From: Amycolatopsis rifamycinica
GTDB lineage: Bacteria; Actinomycetota; Actinomycetes; Mycobacteriales; Pseudonocardiaceae
Direction: 5' to 3'
DNA: 56,030 nt
NCBI RefSeq assembly: GCF_000695625.1
Contig: NZ_JMQI01000080.1
Span: 1-56,030, forward strand
Positions 43,635 to 52,418 of the stretch are shown piece by piece. Numbering within the stretch: the stretch's first letter is position 1; each line of letters begins with the position of its first letter. The translations under genes were made by a program, and so were the position numbers. Below the pieces are notes generated by a model. It ran no database searches. It saw only the letters and a list, made by a program, of their open reading frames with translations, and was not told the origin of the DNA.

Positions 43635-43743
43635 GGCTGAAACTTTACAGCAACCGAGCGCAAAAGCAGGACGTGCGGAGCTGGCGCCGAACTGGTGAAC
43701 GACGGTCACGGCACGCGCACATCCCGTTCCTAGCTTGGCCGTC

Positions 43744-44892
43744 GTGACCCACCGCGCCACCACCGCGTTCGCCGCCCTCGCCCTCCTGCTCGCCGCCTAC
43801 CGCGGCTTCCGCATGCCGGGTGACTGGGCCGCGACGCTCGAAGCCGTTTCGGTGACCGACGGCTTCCACCGCCGGTTCCTCGTCGGCACCCTGCTCCACC
43901 CGCTCGCCCTCGCCACGGGCTACGCCTACTGGGTCTTCGCGGCCGCGGCCTTCGCCGTCCTCCTCGCGCTGCTGGCCGTGCTGGCCACCGCCTTTTTCCG
44001 GGCCCGGCACCCGGCCCACCGGCTCGTCGTCGCGGGCTGGCTGCTGCTGCCGTCCGGCGGATTCCTCTTCCACGAGGTCGGCTACTTCGACCAGGCCCTG
44101 TACCTGCTGCTGTTCGTCGCGTTGTGGCAGCTGCCGCGCCGGCCCGCGGTGGCGTCCGGGCTGATGACGGCCGCGGTGTTCGCGCACGAGATCGCGGCGC
44201 TCACCGTCCTGCCCGTCTTCGCGGTCGTGCTGCTGCGGCGGTTCTCGGTGCGGATCACGGCGAAGCTGCTGGTGACGCCGGTGGCCGCGGAACTCGGGGT
44301 GCTCGCGCTGCCGGCGTCGAGCCCCGGCGCGGCCGACCGGCTGCGGACGGCGATGGCCGGCGCAGACTTCACCCCGCGGGCCGACGCGCTGGCGTTGTTC
44401 GAACGCAGCCAGAGCGAAAGCTGGCGGCTGTATTCGATCACCGAAGTACTGCTGCTCATCGCCCCGATCCTCGTCGTCGTGGTGACGGGCTTCCTGCTGC
44501 AGCGGCGTGACGTGCTCGCCGCCGCGGCCGTCGCGGCCCCGGCGCTGCTCGCCTTCGCGGGCTGGGACTGGGCGCGCTGGGGTTTCCTGCTGGTCACCAA
44601 CTTCGCCGTGGTGCTCCTGCTCGGCCCGGCGCGGGACCTCCGCCCGCTGCCGCTGGCCGTCGCCGCCGTGCTGCTCGCCTCCCTGCCGCTGCCGTACTTC
44701 GACGCCCAGCACCCGCGCGAGCTGAACTGGCGGGTCGTCAGCACCTTCGCCGATCAGGCGTTCTCGACGCCCCGGGGCAAGCGCACGGTGAACACGGCAC
44801 CGCCGTCGTTGTGCACCGCGAGCGATCCGCCGTGCGCCACCACGTTCTCCCGCGCGATCGCCAGGCCGAGCCCGCTGCCTTCGGTCGCCTGA
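43744..44892 (+). CDS. Multi-pass membrane protein of unknown function
   Basis: 382 residues from GTG 43744 (TTG 43735 is in frame). About eight to ten hydrophobic helices, no family I can name with confidence; the general look is that of a GT-C-like or EpsG-like polytopic protein (for example GYFDQALYLLLFVALWQ and GFLLQRRDVLAAAAV). The last 46 residues are hydrophilic, rich in Pro/Ser/Arg, and antisense to the end of the convergent kinase gene, an overlap of 139 bp. The true C-terminus may simply be a chance read-through of a lost earlier stop. Confidence 0.65.
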   Translation: MTHRATTAFAALALLLAAYRGFRMPGDWAATLEAVSVTDGFHRRFLVGTLLHPLALATGYAYWVFAAAAFAVLLALLAVLATAFFRARHPAHRLVVAGWLLLPSGGFLFHEVGYFDQALYLLLFVALWQLPRRPAVASGLMTAAVFAHEIAALTVLPVFAVVLLRRFSVRITAKLLVTPVAAELGVLALPASSPGAADRLRTAMAGADFTPRADALALFERSQSESWRLYSITEVLLLIAPILVVVVTGFLLQRRDVLAAAAVAAPALLAFAGWDWARWGFLLVTNFAVVLLLGPARDLRPLPLAVAAVLLASLPLPYFDAQHPRELNWRVVSTFADQAFSTPRGKRTVNTAPPSLCTASDPPCATTFSRAIARPSPLPSVA

Positions 44893-46214
44893 CGCGCGTG
44901 GTCGCCGCGGGTGAACCGGTCGAACAGGATCGGCAGCAGGTCTTCCGGCACCCCGGGACCGGCATCGGCGACGCGCACGACGACGTCGTCGCCGGTGCCG
45001 TCGAGGGTGACCGTGACCGGCGCGGCGCCGTGCCGGACGGCGTTGCTCAGCAGGTTCGCCACCACGGTGTGCACCCGCCGCGGGTCGGCGACGACCGTGA
45101 CGTCCCCGCTCGCCGTCACGGCGGCCTCGACGCCGGTGACGTCGGCGGCGTCCGCGACCAGGTCGGCGAGGTCGACGGGCGCCACCCGCAGGTCGGCCTT
45201 CCCGGCGTCGAAGCGGGCGATCTCGAGGAGGTCTTCGACGAGCTTCGCCAGCCGCCGCGCCTGGGTGCCGAGGATCTCGGCGGCGCGGGTGCGGGTGGCG
45301 GGCTCGGCGTGGTCGAGGCTGTCGACGGTGGCGATCATCGAGGCCAGCGGCGTCCGCAGGTCGTGGGCGACGTCGGCGACGAACCGCCGCTGCTGGCGGT
45401 CTTTCGCGTGCAGCTCGTCGATGGACTCGCCGAGGCGGGCGGCCATGGTGTTGAAGGAGGCGGCCAGTGCGGCGATCTCGTCCCGGCCCTTGACCGGGAC
45501 GCGCGTGCCGAGCGCGCCCGCGCCGAGTTCGTCGGCGGCCGCGGACAATTCATGGATGGGACGGCGGATCCGGCGGCCGACCAGGAAAGCGACACCGAGC
45601 CCGAACACGCTGACCCCGAGCGCGATGAGCGCCAGGTTCCGGCGCAGCGCGCCGAGGTCGGTTTCGAGCACGCCGAGGTCGAAGAACTCGACCAGGAAGT
45701 AGTCGGTGCCGGGAAAGTCGCGGCTCACGACCAGCACCGGGCGGCCGGTCTCCGGGTTCGTGGTGTTCGCGGTGTTCAGGGAGACCCCGCCGAACGGGCG
45801 CGAAAGCACCTTCGCTTCGACCGGCCGCAGCAGTTCCTCCGGGGTTTCGGTGGCGACCATCGGTGGCGGTCCCAGGTAATCGATCCGGTACCCGTCGAGT
45901 TCCAGCGGTGCGCGGGCGACCGTGGTGAACGGCTTGCCGGGCGGGGTGCGCACGATCAGCCAGCCGACGGGCAGCGACCTCTGCTCCCACCGGAGCGCGT
46001 CGGCCGACACTTCGGGCCGGGTCCGGTCGATGTCCTTCTGGAGGTCGATCGCATTGTCGTCCACCCGGGACGTGGCGGCGATGGTGAACGCCTGCACCAC
46101 GTCCTCGGACTGCACCCGGTACGCGAAGTACGCCATGACCGCCGTCGCCGTCGTGGTCACGCCGACGATCGCCGCCACGATCCGGGTCCGCAGGCTGACG
46201 GCCGGGAGCCTCAC
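44754..46214 (-). CDS. Sensor histidine kinase (HisKA/HAMP type)
   Basis: 486 residues from GTG 46214, overlapping the regulator stop (GTGA). TM1 (about 10-30) and TM2 (about 185-205) enclose an extracytoplasmic sensor of about 150 residues. Then HAMP (RRIRRPIHELSAAADELGAG), phospho-His in FVADVAHDLRTPLASM, and HATPase with NLLSNAVRHG and GSGLGLAIAREN. Resembles MtrB/PrrB-like actinobacterial kinases in layout. It lies between the importer locus and the GH87 genes, so a link with polysaccharide sensing is possible but unproven. Confidence 0.93.
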   Translation of the reverse strand: MRLPAVSLRTRIVAAIVGVTTTATAVMAYFAYRVQSEDVVQAFTIAATSRVDDNAIDLQKDIDRTRPEVSADALRWEQRSLPVGWLIVRTPPGKPFTTVARAPLELDGYRIDYLGPPPMVATETPEELLRPVEAKVLSRPFGGVSLNTANTTNPETGRPVLVVSRDFPGTDYFLVEFFDLGVLETDLGALRRNLALIALGVSVFGLGVAFLVGRRIRRPIHELSAAADELGAGALGTRVPVKGRDEIAALAASFNTMAARLGESIDELHAKDRQQRRFVADVAHDLRTPLASMIATVDSLDHAEPATRTRAAEILGTQARRLAKLVEDLLEIARFDAGKADLRVAPVDLADLVADAADVTGVEAAVTASGDVTVVADPRRVHTVVANLLSNAVRHGAAPVTVTLDGTGDDVVVRVADAGPGVPEDLLPILFDRFTRGDHARQATEGSGLGLAIARENVVAHGGSLAVHNDGGAVFTVRLPRGVENA

Positions 46215-46885
46215 CTGGTCACCAGGCGGTAGCCGAGACCGCGGACCGTCCGCAGCAGCACCGGGTTCGCCGGGTCGTCCTCGACCTTCGCCCGCAGCCG
46301 GGCGACCGCCGCGTCGACGATCCGCGAGTCGCCGACGTAGCCGTAGTCCCAGACCCGCTTCAACAGCACCTGACGGCTCAGCACCTGGTTCGGGTGCTCG
46401 GCGAACTCGACGAGCAGCCGGATTTCCGTGGCCGTCAGCGCGAGCTCCTCGCCGTCGCGGGTGACGCTCATCGCGGCGGCGTCGATCTCCAGCTCGCCGA
46501 CGCGCAGCAGGCCGGCTTCCGGCACGGCCGGCTGGGCGCGGCGGGCGATCGCCTTGATGCGCGCGTCGAGCACGCGCGGTTCCGCCGGTTTGACCACGTA
46601 GTCGTCGGCGCCGCACTCGAGCCCGGCCACGACGTCGATCGGGTCGCCGCGCGCGGTCAGCAGCACGATCGGCAGCCGGCTGCGGGCCCGGATCCGGCGG
46701 CAGACCTCGAAGCCGTCGATACCCGGCAGCATGACGTCGAGGAGGACGAACTCAGCGTCGCCCAGCGCCGTCAGCGCGTGCTCGCCGGTGGGGGCGTGGA
46801 CGACGTCGTGGCCCAACGCGCGCAGCGCCAGCGAAAGCGCTTCGGCCAGTGCTTCGTCGTCCTCGACGAGCAGCAGACGCGGCAC
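46211..46885 (-). CDS. OmpR/PhoB-family response regulator
   Basis: 224 residues from GTG 46885 behind GGAGGA. Receiver with LLVEDDEA, phospho-Asp50 (VLLDVMLPG) and Lys in DDYVVKPAEP. Winged-helix domain with ALTATEIRLLVEFAEHPNQVLSRQ and DSRIVDAAVARLRAKVE. First gene of the operon with the kinase. Confidence 0.94.
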   Translation of the reverse strand: MPRLLLVEDDEALAEALSLALRALGHDVVHAPTGEHALTALGDAEFVLLDVMLPGIDGFEVCRRIRARSRLPIVLLTARGDPIDVVAGLECGADDYVVKPAEPRVLDARIKAIARRAQPAVPEAGLLRVGELEIDAAAMSVTRDGEELALTATEIRLLVEFAEHPNQVLSRQVLLKRVWDYGYVGDSRIVDAAVARLRAKVEDDPANPVLLRTVRGLGYRLVTR

Positions 46886-46925
46886 TGGTCCTCCCCGGGA
46901 TGATCTCCCCGGCGAGGTTAACGCA

Positions 46926-46974
46926 GGCACGGCGACCCGGCGGGTTCCGTGCGGAACCGTCGAGCCGCCGTGCC
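46926..46974 (-). terminator. Nested hairpin after the GH87 operon
   Basis: Outer arms GGCACGGCG (46926-46934) and CGCCGTGCC (46966-46974) enclose an inner GGTTCCG/CGGAACC hairpin (46943-46958). It lies 25 bp after the GH87 stop on the minus strand. Confidence 0.6.
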
Positions 46975-46999
46975 GTTTCGTCACACCGCGCCCCCGGAA

Positions 47000-49180
47000 C
47001 TAGGCCGCCGCCACCTCGAACTCGGACACCTGACCGGCGGGCCAGCCGGTGTTGCCGGTGAACGTCAGCCGCACGAACCGCTGGGACGTCGTCGCGAAGG
47101 ACACCGACGCCGTGTTGCCGGAGGCGGGGTCGAACGTGTAGCCGCGCGAGCCCACCAGCGTCGTGTACGAGCCACCGTCGGTGCTGCCGGAGATCGTCAC
47201 CGTCTGGGTGCGCGCACCCCAGGCCGAGGACGGCGGCAGCTTCAGCGTCACCTTGTTGATCGACGACGCCGTGCCAAGGTCCACCGTCAGGGTCTGCGGG
47301 AAGGCGTTGTTCGCGCTCTCCCAATAGCTGTTGGCGTCGCCGTCGTTCGCGTTCGACGGCGGGAACCCGCCCTGCGACCCGGACGCGCTGATCGCCTTGC
47401 CGCGGGCGATGTTCGAGCCGGGCTGCTGCGGCTGCTGCGGGCCGGAATTGGGCGCGGGCCAGGTCGAGCAGTCGCCCCAGGTGCCGGTCCAGCCGCTGTT
47501 GCCCGAGCCGGTGAAGGTCATCCGCGGGATCGACGTCGGGTACGGGCAGTTGTACGTCCCGGTCACGCCGACGCCGGACGCCGTCAGGTTGCTGATCGAC
47601 ACCGATCCCTGCGTTTGGGCCTGGGCCACGAACGTGCCGGCGCCCTGGACCGAGACGCCGTCGATGGTGATGCCCTGGATCGGCTTGCCCGCGCCGTTGC
47701 CGTCGATGAACTGGATGGCCTCGTACGGGCTCTGGATCGCGGTGAACCCGGTGACGCGGATGCTCACGCCGGTGATCGCCTGGTCGCGGGCGTCGAACCA
47801 CAGCGCGCCGACGCCGAACTGCCAGTTCGGGTCGAGCGCCCCGGCCCGCAGCGCGGTGTTGTTCGCCAACGTCACCGTGCCGGACAGTGGCACCGAGTTG
47901 AACCGGTTCGCGACCAGGTAGCCGCCGCCGAGGGCGTTGGTGTCCTGGACGAGGTTGCCGCTCACCGTGTTGTTCGAGCCGCCGTACAGCGCGATGCCGT
48001 TGGCCAGGTTCGGCTGCACGACGGTGTTGTTCACCAGCGAATTGCCCGAGTCGGCCTGGCCGTTGGACCACAGCGCGAGGCCGTCGTCGCCGTTGTTGCG
48101 CAGGTAGTTGTTGCGCAACGTCGAATTCGTGACGGCGCCGTCGAAGTTCACGCCGTCGGCCTGTGTGTCCAGGATGCGGTTGTTCTCGATCGTCAGGTTC
48201 GACGACGCGCCGTTCATCAGCCACAGCCCGCACTTCGTGTCCTGGATCCACAGACCCGACACGACCGAACCGGTGCCCAGCACGCCGTGGAACGCGTTGT
48301 CGGGGCTGCCGTCGTTGCGTTCGGTCACGTCGCCGAACACGGCGAAGTCGTACAGCTTGATGTTCCCGGACGCGCTGCCGTTGTTGAAGATGTTGTTGCC
48401 GTGCAGCACGGTGTACCACGGGCCCGCGCCGCGGACGGTCGTCTGGTCGATCTGCAGCGCCGACCCGATCTCGAAGCGCCCGGACGGCACCCACAGTTCC
48501 CGGCCCTGTGACCGGGCCGCTGCGAGGCCGTTGCGGAACGCCTGCGAGTCGTCCGAAGAGTCGTTCGCCGTGGCGCCGTAGTCGGTCACCGAAAGCGCGG
48601 CCGCCGGTTTCGTGCCCGCGCCGCCGACCTGCTCGAAGTCCGCGAGGTCGATGGTCGCCTGGCCGACGTCACCGGAGTCGGCGGCCACCCGCACCTTCGC
48701 GCCGGCCGCCGCGTTCTGGCCGAACAGCAGCCGCGCGTCGTCGAAGAAGTGGTGCGTCTTGGCGCCCGGGATCCACCCGGTGTCCACATAGGAATACCGG
48801 GACGTCACCGAAAGCCCGCTGCCGAGCTTGGTCCCGTTGACGTACACCGAAAGCCGGCCCGAGGACCCGTCCGGCAGGTTGTAGTGGACGTTGATCGAGT
48901 TGGCCGCCGCGGGCAGCGTGAACTCGACGTACTGGCCGGTCGTGATCCGCACGGCCTGCCGCCCGGAGGCCTCCGAGGCGAGCGAAGCCTGGGTGTAGTC
49001 GGGGCCGACGGCCGAGCCGTTCGTCGCCGAGCACTCGGCCTCGACCGTCCGGAACGGCACACTCGCGCCGCCGGAAGCGGTCGTCGGGCAGGTCGCGGCC
49101 GCGGCGGGCGCGGCGCCGGACAGCACGGTCAGGCCGGACGCGGCGAGCGCTGCGGCGAGCAAAGCCGGAATGCGGTACAT
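47000..49180 (-). CDS. Secreted GH87-type beta-helix enzyme (alpha-1,3-glucanase/mycodextranase-like), copy 1
   Basis: About 726 residues from ATG 49180 (best spaced to GAGAGG). Signal peptide 1-29, a CBM6-like beta-sandwich (about 45-180: VEAECSATNGS, YVEFTLPAAANSINVHY), a right-handed beta-helix (about 185-560) opened by SVTDYGATANDSSDD, with acidic sites ADGVNFDG and NNGDDGLALW, and a C-terminal F5/8 type C domain (about 590-726: SQGGFPPSNANDGDANSYWES). This order is characteristic of GH87 enzymes, which cut alpha-1,3-glucan (mutan, fungal cell walls) or mixed alpha-glucans. It is second in an operon with its paralog, 12 bp apart. Confidence 0.83.
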   Translation of the reverse strand: MYRIPALLAAALAASGLTVLSGAAPAAAATCPTTASGGASVPFRTVEAECSATNGSAVGPDYTQASLASEASGRQAVRITTGQYVEFTLPAAANSINVHYNLPDGSSGRLSVYVNGTKLGSGLSVTSRYSYVDTGWIPGAKTHHFFDDARLLFGQNAAAGAKVRVAADSGDVGQATIDLADFEQVGGAGTKPAAALSVTDYGATANDSSDDSQAFRNGLAAARSQGRELWVPSGRFEIGSALQIDQTTVRGAGPWYTVLHGNNIFNNGSASGNIKLYDFAVFGDVTERNDGSPDNAFHGVLGTGSVVSGLWIQDTKCGLWLMNGASSNLTIENNRILDTQADGVNFDGAVTNSTLRNNYLRNNGDDGLALWSNGQADSGNSLVNNTVVQPNLANGIALYGGSNNTVSGNLVQDTNALGGGYLVANRFNSVPLSGTVTLANNTALRAGALDPNWQFGVGALWFDARDQAITGVSIRVTGFTAIQSPYEAIQFIDGNGAGKPIQGITIDGVSVQGAGTFVAQAQTQGSVSISNLTASGVGVTGTYNCPYPTSIPRMTFTGSGNSGWTGTWGDCSTWPAPNSGPQQPQQPGSNIARGKAISASGSQGGFPPSNANDGDANSYWESANNAFPQTLTVDLGTASSINKVTLKLPPSSAWGARTQTVTISGSTDGGSYTTLVGSRGYTFDPASGNTASVSFATTSQRFVRLTFTGNTGWPAGQVSEFEVAAA

Positions 49181-49192
49181 CGTCATCACCTC

Positions 49193-51412
49193 TCAGGAGG
49201 AATAGGCTTCGAGTTCGGACAGTTGCCCGGCGGGCCAGCCGGAGTTGCCGGTGAAGATCAGGCGCAGGGTGCGCGTCGAAGTTGCCGGGAGGCTCACGGT
49301 CGCGGTGTTCCCGGACGAGGGATCGAAGGCGTAGGTCGCGGAAGCTTTGACGCCGTCGACGGACAGGGTCTGCGTCCGGGCACCCCAGGACGGCGGCAGC
49401 TTCAGCACCAGCCGAGAGACGCTGACCGTGGTGCCGAAGTCGACGGTCAGCGACTGCGGGAACGCGTTGTTCGTGCTCTCCCAGTAGGAATTCGCGTCGC
49501 CGTCGACGGCGTTGGCCGGTGGGAAGCCGCCCTGCGAGCCGGACGCGCTGACTGTCTTGTGCAGTGCGAGGTTCCCCGTCGGCTGAGTCGGTGTAGTGGT
49601 CGTGCCGCCGTTGTCGGAGCCGTAGACCGGCGACGGCCACGAGCCGCAGTACGTCGTCGTCCAGCCGGAGTTGCCGCCCTGGTCGGCCAGGCCCGCCATC
49701 GCGTCCGGGCCCATGCAGTTGTAGACCCCGGCCCGCCCGACCCCGGTCGCGACGACGTTCTTCACCGACCCGGTCGGCTTGGCCTGGATCTGCCAGGCGA
49801 AGGTGCCGGCGCCGCTGATCCGGACGTTCGTGAAGTGCACGTCCGTGGTGGCGCTGTCGATGAACTGGATGGCCTCGTAGTTGTTGTCCTGCAGGTCGAG
49901 GTCGGTGACGTCGATCCGGCCGGTGATGGCCGAGTCGCGGCCGTCGAACCACAGGGCGCCGACGCCGAACTGCCAGTTCGAGTCGAGCACGCCGGTGCGG
50001 ATGGCGGTGTTGCGCGCGACGGTCGTGGTGCCCGACAGCGGCACCGCGCTGAACCGGTTGGCGACGTGGAGGCCGCCGCCCTGGTCCAGGTTGTCGGCCA
50101 CGACGTTGTCGGACACGGTGTTGTCGTGCCCGCCGTAGACCGCGATGTTGTTGGCGAGGATCGGCAGCAGCACGGTGTTGAACGAGAACGTGTTGTGGTG
50201 GTCGGCCTCGTGTTCGGACCACATGGCCAGGCCGTCGTCGCCGGTGTTGCGCAGGAAGTTGTTCGTCACCAAGGTGTTGCTGATGCCCTGGTGCAGGTTC
50301 AGCCCGTCGGCGGTCTGGTCGAGGATCCGGTTGCCGGACACGGTGAGCCCGTCGAACGGCCCGTCGAGCCACAGCCCGACCTTCGTGTGCTGCAGCCACA
50401 GGTTCTGCACGACCGACCCGCCGCCCAGCGCGCCGCCGACGGCGTTGGACTGGTCGCAGTCGACACGGGCGTCGACCTGGCCGATGATGGCGAAGTCGAA
50501 GAGCTTCACCGCGCTGCTCACCCCGGGCACCGCGGGGTTCCCGGGGTACGTCGGCGTTCCGCAGCTTTCCGGTTCGCCCTTGCCGAAGATCCCGGCGCGC
50601 GGGCCGGTCAGCACCGAGTACCAGGGCCCGGCGCCGCGGATCGTCACCCGGTCGACCGTGACGTGGTGGCCGAGGGTGAAGGTGCCGGCCGGGATCCAGA
50701 CCTCCTTGCCCTGGCTGCGTCCGGCCGCGACGGCCGCGTCGAACGCCCCGGCGTCGTCGCTCGGGTCGTCGGCCGTGGCGCCGTAGTCGGTGACGGACAC
50801 CGAGTTCGCCGGCCGCGTGGCGGCCGGGGCGACCTGCTCGAAGTCGGCGAGGTCGATCGTGACCGGGGTGACGTCGCCCGCGTCGGCCTGCAGCTTGATC
50901 TTCGTCCCGGCCGGGTACGACGTGCCGAGCAGCGCGCGGGTCTCGTCGTAGAAGTGGTGGGCCCTGCCGTCGGCGGGGTTGTTGGTGAACGGGTACGAGC
51001 CGTAGTACCAGGCGTACTTCGACGTCAGGGCGAGGTCGCGCTGGTGCGTGCCGCCGACGTACAGCGAGATCGTGCCGCCGGCGAAGTCCGGGACGCTGTA
51101 CCGGAAGTCGATCGAGTTCGCCGGCGCGGTGAGGGTGAATTCGACGTACTGGCCCTGGCCGGAGAGCGTCACCGCCTTCCGCCCGGAGGCTTCGCCGGCG
51201 AGGGTGCCCGCGGCGCGGTTCGGGCCGATGACCGAGCCGTTCGTCGCCGCGTTCTCGGCTTCCTGTTCGAGGAAGGGGACGGTGGCGCCACGGCCGGCCG
51301 CGAGCGCGTCGGCCGGCACCGCGGCGATGGTGACGCCGGCCGCCGTGATGACGGCCAGCGCGAGAGCGCCGAATCTGATTTTGGGCGCGTTGAAGACAGA
51401 GCTGGGAGACAT
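49193..51412 (-). CDS. Secreted GH87-type beta-helix enzyme, copy 2
   Basis: 739 residues from ATG 51412 (GTG 51421 is possible). Long signal peptide ending near PADALA, CBM6-like domain (VPFLEQEAENAATNGS, QYVEFTLTAPANSIDFRY), beta-helix with QTADGLNLHQG and NTGDDGLAMWS, the latter nearly identical to motifs of GH87 mutanases and carrying the candidate catalytic Asp residues, then a linker (GGTTTTPTQPT) and an F5/8 type C domain. It is the first gene of the operon. Its F5/8 domain is very close to that of copy 1, while the beta-helix parts are more diverged. Confidence 0.85.
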   Translation of the reverse strand: MSPSSVFNAPKIRFGALALAVITAAGVTIAAVPADALAAGRGATVPFLEQEAENAATNGSVIGPNRAAGTLAGEASGRKAVTLSGQGQYVEFTLTAPANSIDFRYSVPDFAGGTISLYVGGTHQRDLALTSKYAWYYGSYPFTNNPADGRAHHFYDETRALLGTSYPAGTKIKLQADAGDVTPVTIDLADFEQVAPAATRPANSVSVTDYGATADDPSDDAGAFDAAVAAGRSQGKEVWIPAGTFTLGHHVTVDRVTIRGAGPWYSVLTGPRAGIFGKGEPESCGTPTYPGNPAVPGVSSAVKLFDFAIIGQVDARVDCDQSNAVGGALGGGSVVQNLWLQHTKVGLWLDGPFDGLTVSGNRILDQTADGLNLHQGISNTLVTNNFLRNTGDDGLAMWSEHEADHHNTFSFNTVLLPILANNIAVYGGHDNTVSDNVVADNLDQGGGLHVANRFSAVPLSGTTTVARNTAIRTGVLDSNWQFGVGALWFDGRDSAITGRIDVTDLDLQDNNYEAIQFIDSATTDVHFTNVRISGAGTFAWQIQAKPTGSVKNVVATGVGRAGVYNCMGPDAMAGLADQGGNSGWTTTYCGSWPSPVYGSDNGGTTTTPTQPTGNLALHKTVSASGSQGGFPPANAVDGDANSYWESTNNAFPQSLTVDFGTTVSVSRLVLKLPPSWGARTQTLSVDGVKASATYAFDPSSGNTATVSLPATSTRTLRLIFTGNSGWPAGQLSELEAYSS

Positions 51413-51499
51413 GGACGGCACTGGCCTTTCCGCAGCAGGTGGGGACCTCTGTGATCGGGATCATACGAATGCTGGACAAGAAATCGCAATACTCGAACG

Positions 51500-51513
51500 A
51501 ACTTACGCAAGTT
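51500..51513. promoter_or_regulatory. LacI-type palindrome upstream of the GH87 operon
   Basis: AACTTACGCAAGTT: arms AACTT and AAGTT around a central ACGC, in an AT-rich island 88 bp before the GH87 start and in the divergent gap with a methyltransferase gene. Its left eight bases recur before the importer operon at 42555-42562. Confidence 0.5.
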
Positions 51514-51610
51514 TGCGACAGAAATTGACGACTGGACCGCAGGCCCGGCACCGGCTTACGTCCGCCGGAGCAACGCCTGCGCCGGTGGCCCGCGCTGATA
51601 GTTTTCCGGC

Positions 51611-52393
51611 ATGAGCCAGCGACGTGCGGACGGGAGCGCCGGGGACGCGGACTACGGTGCGATCGGCGGGGTCTACACCGACTACCGCAAGCCGGATCCC
51701 CGGATCGGCCGGTACATCCTCGACGCGCTGGGGGACGCGCGGACGGTGCTGAACGTCGGCGCGGGCGCCGGCGCGTACGAACCGGAAGACCGTGAAGTGA
51801 CCGCCGTCGAGCCGTCGGCGTCGATGCGCGCGCAGCGTCCGGCGGGCCTGCCGCCGGCGGTCGACGCCGTCGCCGAGAAGCTGCCGTTCCCGGACCGGGC
51901 GTTCGAGGGCGCGATGAGCACGTTCAGCGTGCACCAGTGGAACGACCTGTGGGCCGGCCTCAAGGAGATGCGCCGGGTCACCCGCGGCCCGATCGCCATC
52001 CTGACCTGCGACCCGGATCTGCTGCGCCGCTTCTGGCTGCTCGACTACGCACCCGAGGTGATCGAGACGGAGGCGCGCCGCTACCCCTCGGTCGACGACA
52101 TCGCCGACGGCCTCGGCGGCCACACGTCGATCGTCCCCGTGCCGATCCCGATCGACTGCACCGACGGCTTCAACGAGGCCTACTACGCCCGCCCGGAACG
52201 CCTGCTGGATCCGGGCGCGCGGTTGTCGTGCTCGGCGTGGAGTTTCGTCGACGACCGGGTGCACCACCGCTTCGCCGCGGAACTGCGGCACGACCTCGAC
52301 GACGGGACGTGGGAACGCCGCTACGGCAAGCTGCGGGAGCAGCCGGCCTTCGAGGGTTCGCTGGTGCTCGTCGTGTCGGACCCCACGGCGTGA
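51611..52393 (+). CDS. Class I SAM-dependent methyltransferase
   Basis: 260 residues. Motif I VLNVGAGAGAYEP, AVEPSASMRAQRP, then KLPFPDRAFEGAMSTFSVHQWNDLWAGLKEMRRVTRG is typical of Methyltransf_11 enzymes on small molecules. N-terminus SAGDADYGAIGGVYTDYRKPDPRI is usual for this group. It is a single gene divergent from the GH87 operon and convergent with the acyltransferase operon. Substrate unknown. Confidence 0.88.
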   Translation: MSQRRADGSAGDADYGAIGGVYTDYRKPDPRIGRYILDALGDARTVLNVGAGAGAYEPEDREVTAVEPSASMRAQRPAGLPPAVDAVAEKLPFPDRAFEGAMSTFSVHQWNDLWAGLKEMRRVTRGPIAILTCDPDLLRRFWLLDYAPEVIETEARRYPSVDDIADGLGGHTSIVPVPIPIDCTDGFNEAYYARPERLLDPGARLSCSAWSFVDDRVHHRFAAELRHDLDDGTWERRYGKLREQPAFEGSLVLVVSDPTA

Positions 52394-52418
52394 CCCCCGC
52401 CGTGGGGCGACGCGGCGC

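Noticed and set aside
43641..43648. AACTTTAC before the LacI gene as a third copy of the importer/GH87 element
   Set aside because: Match to AACTTACG needs an inserted base and lacks symmetry; too weak to count.
48749..51454. Plus-strand frame of 901 codons antisense to the GH87 genes
   Set aside because: Repetitive valine/arginine/glycine composition typical of an antisense shadow.
48669..51551. Frame of 960 codons overlapping both GH87 genes
   Set aside because: Arg/Pro-rich composition with no motif; the GH87 frames have signal peptides, known domains and ribosome sites.
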